Made by a program: the position numbers and the translations under genes
The notes under the pieces: model-generated
The model's input: the letters and a program-made list of their open reading frames with translations, nothing else
Databases searched by the model: none
Told to the model about the DNA's origin: nothing
DNA from: DAIPKP01 sp964539095
Lineage (GTDB): Bacteria; Synergistota; Synergistia; Synergistales; Aminiphilaceae
Length of the DNA: 64,000 nucleotides
Assembly: GCA_964539095.1 (NCBI GenBank)
Contig: CAZIFL010000006.1
Location: 37,722-101,721, forward strand
Reading direction: 5' to 3'
Part shown: positions 61,540 to 64,000 of the stretch, piece after piece
Position numbering within the stretch: the first letter of the stretch is position 1
Layout of the letters: every line of letters begins with the position of its first letter

Positions 61540-62520
61540 ATGATAGATACGGCATGGAAGGGAGAGCCTCCTTTCTGGCATCCCGCCCGTCAGGAGGCCT
61601 TCATTCTCGATTGGGACGGGGTTCTTGCAGAGACAAGCCTGGATTTTCGCCCTCTCTTTGCGAAACACTTCGGAGGTAAGCGTGTGATGCTTCTCGAAAC
61701 CCTCCCCTCTCTGGAACCCTCCCTAAGAAAGGTTATTGAGCAGGAGCTTATCGATCTTGAGATGGAGGGGGCCCGAAGAGCCCACCCCGTTCCGGGGGCC
61801 TTTGATTTTCTGGCGTTCCTGGAGGAACGTGGCATCCCCTGGGCGGTGGTCTCCCGAAACTGTGAGGCTGCGGTACGTCTTGCTGCGGAGGCTGCGGGGA
61901 TTACCCTCCCGCAACATACCTTTACCAGAGATCAGGAGCCGATAAAGCCCGATCCCCGGGCGCTCTGGCGGGCTGCTGCCGCTTTGGGGGCGACTCCGGG
62001 GCGCTCTGTTATGGTGGGGGATTTCCTCTACGACCTCATGGGGGCGAAACGGGGGGGGATACGGGGGGTGCTGGTGCAGCGGGATGAGCCTTCCTGGCTT
62101 CCCTGGGCGGATCTTGCCTTTGGCACTCTTGGAGAGTTTGTGGACTTTCTCTCTCAGGATGAACCGGTGCTCCCCTCGGAGTACCGTCATATAGCCTCCT
62201 CGGAGGAGCTACGGCGCCGTTGGAGCTTCTCCTTTGCTCTTCCTGAGCATGCGGAGAACCCCGGAGCACTGGCTTTCGCTGCGGCGTACTGGGGGTGCGG
62301 GGCTCTGGGGATACCTCCTGAGGAGCATCTCGCTCCCTCCCAATGGATGCTTTGGCACGGTCTGGAGGCATCTTTTCTCGGCAAGCCTCTTGGGGAGTCT
62401 CTGAAGCACGCTCTGGGGAGCCGTTTTCCTCTTCTTGTTCTTCGGGAGTCTGCTCAAAAAGACCTCCTCCTTCCCGCAAAGGTGGAGGATCTCCCGGCTT
62501 TTCTGGAATCTCTGGGGTAG
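61540..62520 (+). CDS. HAD-superfamily hydrolase with C-terminal extension
   Basis: 326 residues. HAD motif I is FILDWDGVLAE (Asp nucleophile and second Asp), motif II WAVVSRNCEAAV, motif III around IKPDPRALWRAAAALG with Lys, and motif IV MVGDFLYDLMGAKRGGI. This is a phosphatase of the phosphoglycolate-phosphatase type, about 200 residues. The remaining 120 residues (from YRHIASSEELRRRWSF) form an extra domain with an Ala/Gly-rich helix and are not recognised. ATG 61540 is preferred because GGAG ends 7 bases upstream; ATG 61534 would sit too close to it. rarA starts 6 bases after the stop. Substrate unknown. Confidence 0.82.
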   Translation: MIDTAWKGEPPFWHPARQEAFILDWDGVLAETSLDFRPLFAKHFGGKRVMLLETLPSLEPSLRKVIEQELIDLEMEGARRAHPVPGAFDFLAFLEERGIPWAVVSRNCEAAVRLAAEAAGITLPQHTFTRDQEPIKPDPRALWRAAAALGATPGRSVMVGDFLYDLMGAKRGGIRGVLVQRDEPSWLPWADLAFGTLGEFVDFLSQDEPVLPSEYRHIASSEELRRRWSFSFALPEHAENPGALAFAAAYWGCGALGIPPEEHLAPSQWMLWHGLEASFLGKPLGESLKHALGSRFPLLVLRESAQKDLLLPAKVEDLPAFLESLG

Positions 62521-62526
62521 CTGCTC

Positions 62527-63843
62527 GTGACCTCTCAGGAGCTGCTTTTTGGAGATCCTCCGGAAGGAGGGGAGAGGGAAGAAGCCTTTCAGGGGGAAAC
62601 GCCTCTTCCGGAGCGCATGCGCCCTCGTTCCCTGGAGGAATACGCCGGGCAGGAACATCTTCTTGGCCCCCGGGGAACCCTGGGGCAGATGCTTCGGGGG
62701 GGGAATGTGCCGAGCTGTATTATCTACGGTTCCCCCGGAGTGGGAAAGACCACTCTGGTGCGCCTTCTCGCCCGGGAGACCGGACGGAGACTTCTGGAGA
62801 TCAACGCCGTTACCTCCCGGGTGGCGGATCTGCGGGAGATGATTGATCGTGCCCGGAAGGAGAAAGCCTTCTCGGGAAAGACCTCCCTGGCCTTCGTGGA
62901 CGAGATCTACCATCTCAACAAATCCCAGCAGAATGTTCTGCTCCCCCCGGTAGAGCGGGGGGATCTTATTCTCGTGGGCACCACCACGGAAAACCCCTAT
63001 GTGGAGATCAACAAAACCCTGCGCTCCCGGATGATGATCTTCGAGCTTCGGCCTCTGGAGCCGGAAGATCTTGTGCTGCTCTTTCGCCGGGCACTCGAAG
63101 ATCGGGAACGGGGGCTCGGATCTCTGGAGCTGCTTCCGGATGAAGAAGCGCTGGAGGCTCTGGCAAAGCGATCCGGAGGGGATGCCCGGCAGGGACTTCT
63201 GCTTCTGGAGGCAGTGGCATCCTCGGTGGCGGTGGGAGGAGGGGATCGGCTTACCCTCGAAAGGGTGATCTCCTTTCTCCCCAAGGGAAACCTTCGTTTT
63301 GACCGCCAGGGGGATGACCACTACCAGATCATCTCGGCTCTCATCAAGAGCATGCGGGGCTCTGATCCGGATGCTTCCATCTACTGGCTTGCCCGGCTCT
63401 GCGCCGCCGAAGAGGATCCCCGTTTCATCGGCCGACGGCTGGTGATCTTTGCGGCGGAGGATGTGGGGTTGGCGGATCCCCGGGCTCTCTCGGTGGCTCT
63501 CGCAGCGCATCAGGCCTGCGATGTGGTGGGATGGCCCGAGGGGCGGATCATCTTCGCCGAGGCGGTGCTCTACCTTGCCTGCGCTCCCAAAAGCAACAGC
63601 GCCTACCGGGCCATTAATGATGCCTTGGGGGAGGTGGAGGCGGGAGAGCTGCAGCAGGTGCCGGAGCATCTTCGCCCCCACGGGGAGGGGTACCGCTACC
63701 CCCATGATGACCCGCGCCACTGGGTTCCCCAACAGTACATGCAGCACCCCCGGCGCTACTTCTACCCCGGCACCCAGGGGGAGGAGCCCCAGCTCACGGA
63801 GCCCCTCAAGAATTTCTGGAGGCGTTTTCGACAGGGAGAGTAA
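62527..63843 (+). CDS. rarA: Replication-associated recombination protein A (AAA+ ATPase)
   Basis: 438 residues. PLPERMRPRSLEEYAGQEHLLGP is the RarA/MgsA N-terminal signature. Walker A GSPGVGKTTLV, Walker B LAFVDEIYHLNKSQQN (the usual DEIHRFNK is changed to DEIYHLNK), sensor 1 LVGTTTENPYVEINKTLRSR, then the C-terminal DRQGDDHYQIISALIKSMRGSDPDASIYWLARL tetramerisation and clamp-loader-like region. It acts at stalled forks and gaps with the clamp. The start is a GTG with a weak upstream site, 6 bases after the HAD gene. In Bacillus a 6S RNA gene lies close to a rarA homologue, and the same neighbourhood is seen here. Confidence 0.95.
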   Translation: MTSQELLFGDPPEGGEREEAFQGETPLPERMRPRSLEEYAGQEHLLGPRGTLGQMLRGGNVPSCIIYGSPGVGKTTLVRLLARETGRRLLEINAVTSRVADLREMIDRARKEKAFSGKTSLAFVDEIYHLNKSQQNVLLPPVERGDLILVGTTTENPYVEINKTLRSRMMIFELRPLEPEDLVLLFRRALEDRERGLGSLELLPDEEALEALAKRSGGDARQGLLLLEAVASSVAVGGGDRLTLERVISFLPKGNLRFDRQGDDHYQIISALIKSMRGSDPDASIYWLARLCAAEEDPRFIGRRLVIFAAEDVGLADPRALSVALAAHQACDVVGWPEGRIIFAEAVLYLACAPKSNSAYRAINDALGEVEAGELQQVPEHLRPHGEGYRYPHDDPRHWVPQQYMQHPRRYFYPGTQGEEPQLTEPLKNFWRRFRQGE

Positions 63844-63866
63844 GGGCGGGGAGAGAGAAAACAAGA

Positions 63867-63910
63867 AAGCAGCGAGAGCGGATCCCCAAGGGGACTTGCT
63901 CTCGCTGCTT
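63867..63910 (+). terminator. Terminator-like hairpin after rarA
   Basis: Thirteen-bp arms AAGCAGCGAGAGC / GCTCTCGCTGCTT with an inner CCCC/GGGG. The tail (CTATAC) is not T-rich, so efficiency is uncertain. The last 90 bases of the window show no supported gene. Confidence 0.65.
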
Positions 63911-64000
63911 CTATACTAGAGCGGTTTCACAAATAATGTGTCGCGTGCTGTTTCACGGAGCCTCCGCTTGTGTGTCCCCTCTGCTCCCGAGTGGTCGAAC

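Noticed and set aside
62209..63864. Minus-strand open frame opposite rarA and the HAD gene.
   Set aside because: Spans two real genes on the other strand and shows no domain.
63950..64000. Right edge CTCCCGAGTGGTCGAAC resembles the D-arm of a tRNA (Ser/Leu/Tyr type).
   Set aside because: Position 8-9 and acceptor bases do not fit cleanly, and the rest of any tRNA lies outside the window, so it cannot be supported.
1..64000. CRISPR arrays, insertion sequences, prophage or integrase genes.
   Set aside because: No regularly spaced repeats, transposase/integrase motifs or phage structural genes were seen on either strand.

Overview
The window reads as chromosome of a strictly anaerobic, amino-acid- and peptide-using bacterium. 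Two aldehyde:ferredoxin oxidoreductases of the tungsten type, a long-chain flavodoxin, a thiol peroxidase, an oxygen-sensing diiron-like protein paired with a soluble chemoreceptor, Ntn-hydrolase dipeptidases and a diderm-type alpha-2-macroglobulin/PbpC pair together suit a member of the Synergistota or a similar diderm anaerobe. This assignment is inferred from gene content; no rRNA is present. Coding density is high, Shine-Dalgarno sites are strong (AGGAGG type), and the GC-rich DNA leaves long antisense frames open. I saw no insertion sequence, prophage or CRISPR array.

Layout. 1-3.2 kb (minus): a partial betaine-type binding protein, then AOR-moaD behind a leader that resembles a molybdenum/tungsten-cofactor riboswitch. 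3.5-10.9 kb (plus): aminotransferase, methyltransferase, dienelactone hydrolase-like protein, rmuC, a HIRAN/ARPP-1 fusion and a C69 dipeptidase. 11-17.6 kb: FMN reductase-like protein, a kinase-fold/acetyltransferase-like fusion, metH (without reactivation domain), a membrane coiled-coil protein and metF. 18.4-24.5 kb: a five-gene operon joining a ThDP-dependent 2-oxoacid decarboxylase-like enzyme and a HisC-like aminotransferase to an OpuC-type ABC transporter. 24.6-28.2 kb: ODP-like sensor, soluble MCP and a second AOR. 28.3-36.1 kb: tpx, a GH3 hexosaminidase, flavodoxin behind a promoter with a perfect 30-bp palindrome, a Cache MCP and a C45-like hydrolase. 36.2-46.5 kb: a small ORF, an ArsB/NhaD-type permease, A2M and pbpC. 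46.5-49.8 kb: SYLF protein, a degenerate GGDEF protein and a TPR protein. 49.8-58.4 kb (minus): a glycogen cluster (HisC/CobD-like, GH57, glgP, glgA, a thioredoxin-fold gene with an in-frame UGA, glgC). 58.5-64 kb: kinase-like ATPase, FIST-GGDEF, 6S RNA, HAD hydrolase and rarA.

Best novelty candidate: at 51199-51570, between glgA and glgC, a perfect Shine-Dalgarno and ATG open a 124-codon frame interrupted only by a TGA at codon 17. That TGA lies where a thioredoxin-fold protein carries its redox-active Cys, and a stem-loop follows at a distance suited to a bacterial SECIS. This would be a small selenoprotein embedded in a glycogen operon. Other points of interest are the possible tungsten-cofactor riboswitch, the HIRAN/ARPP-1 fusion beside rmuC, the ODP-MCP pair and the flavodoxin operator.
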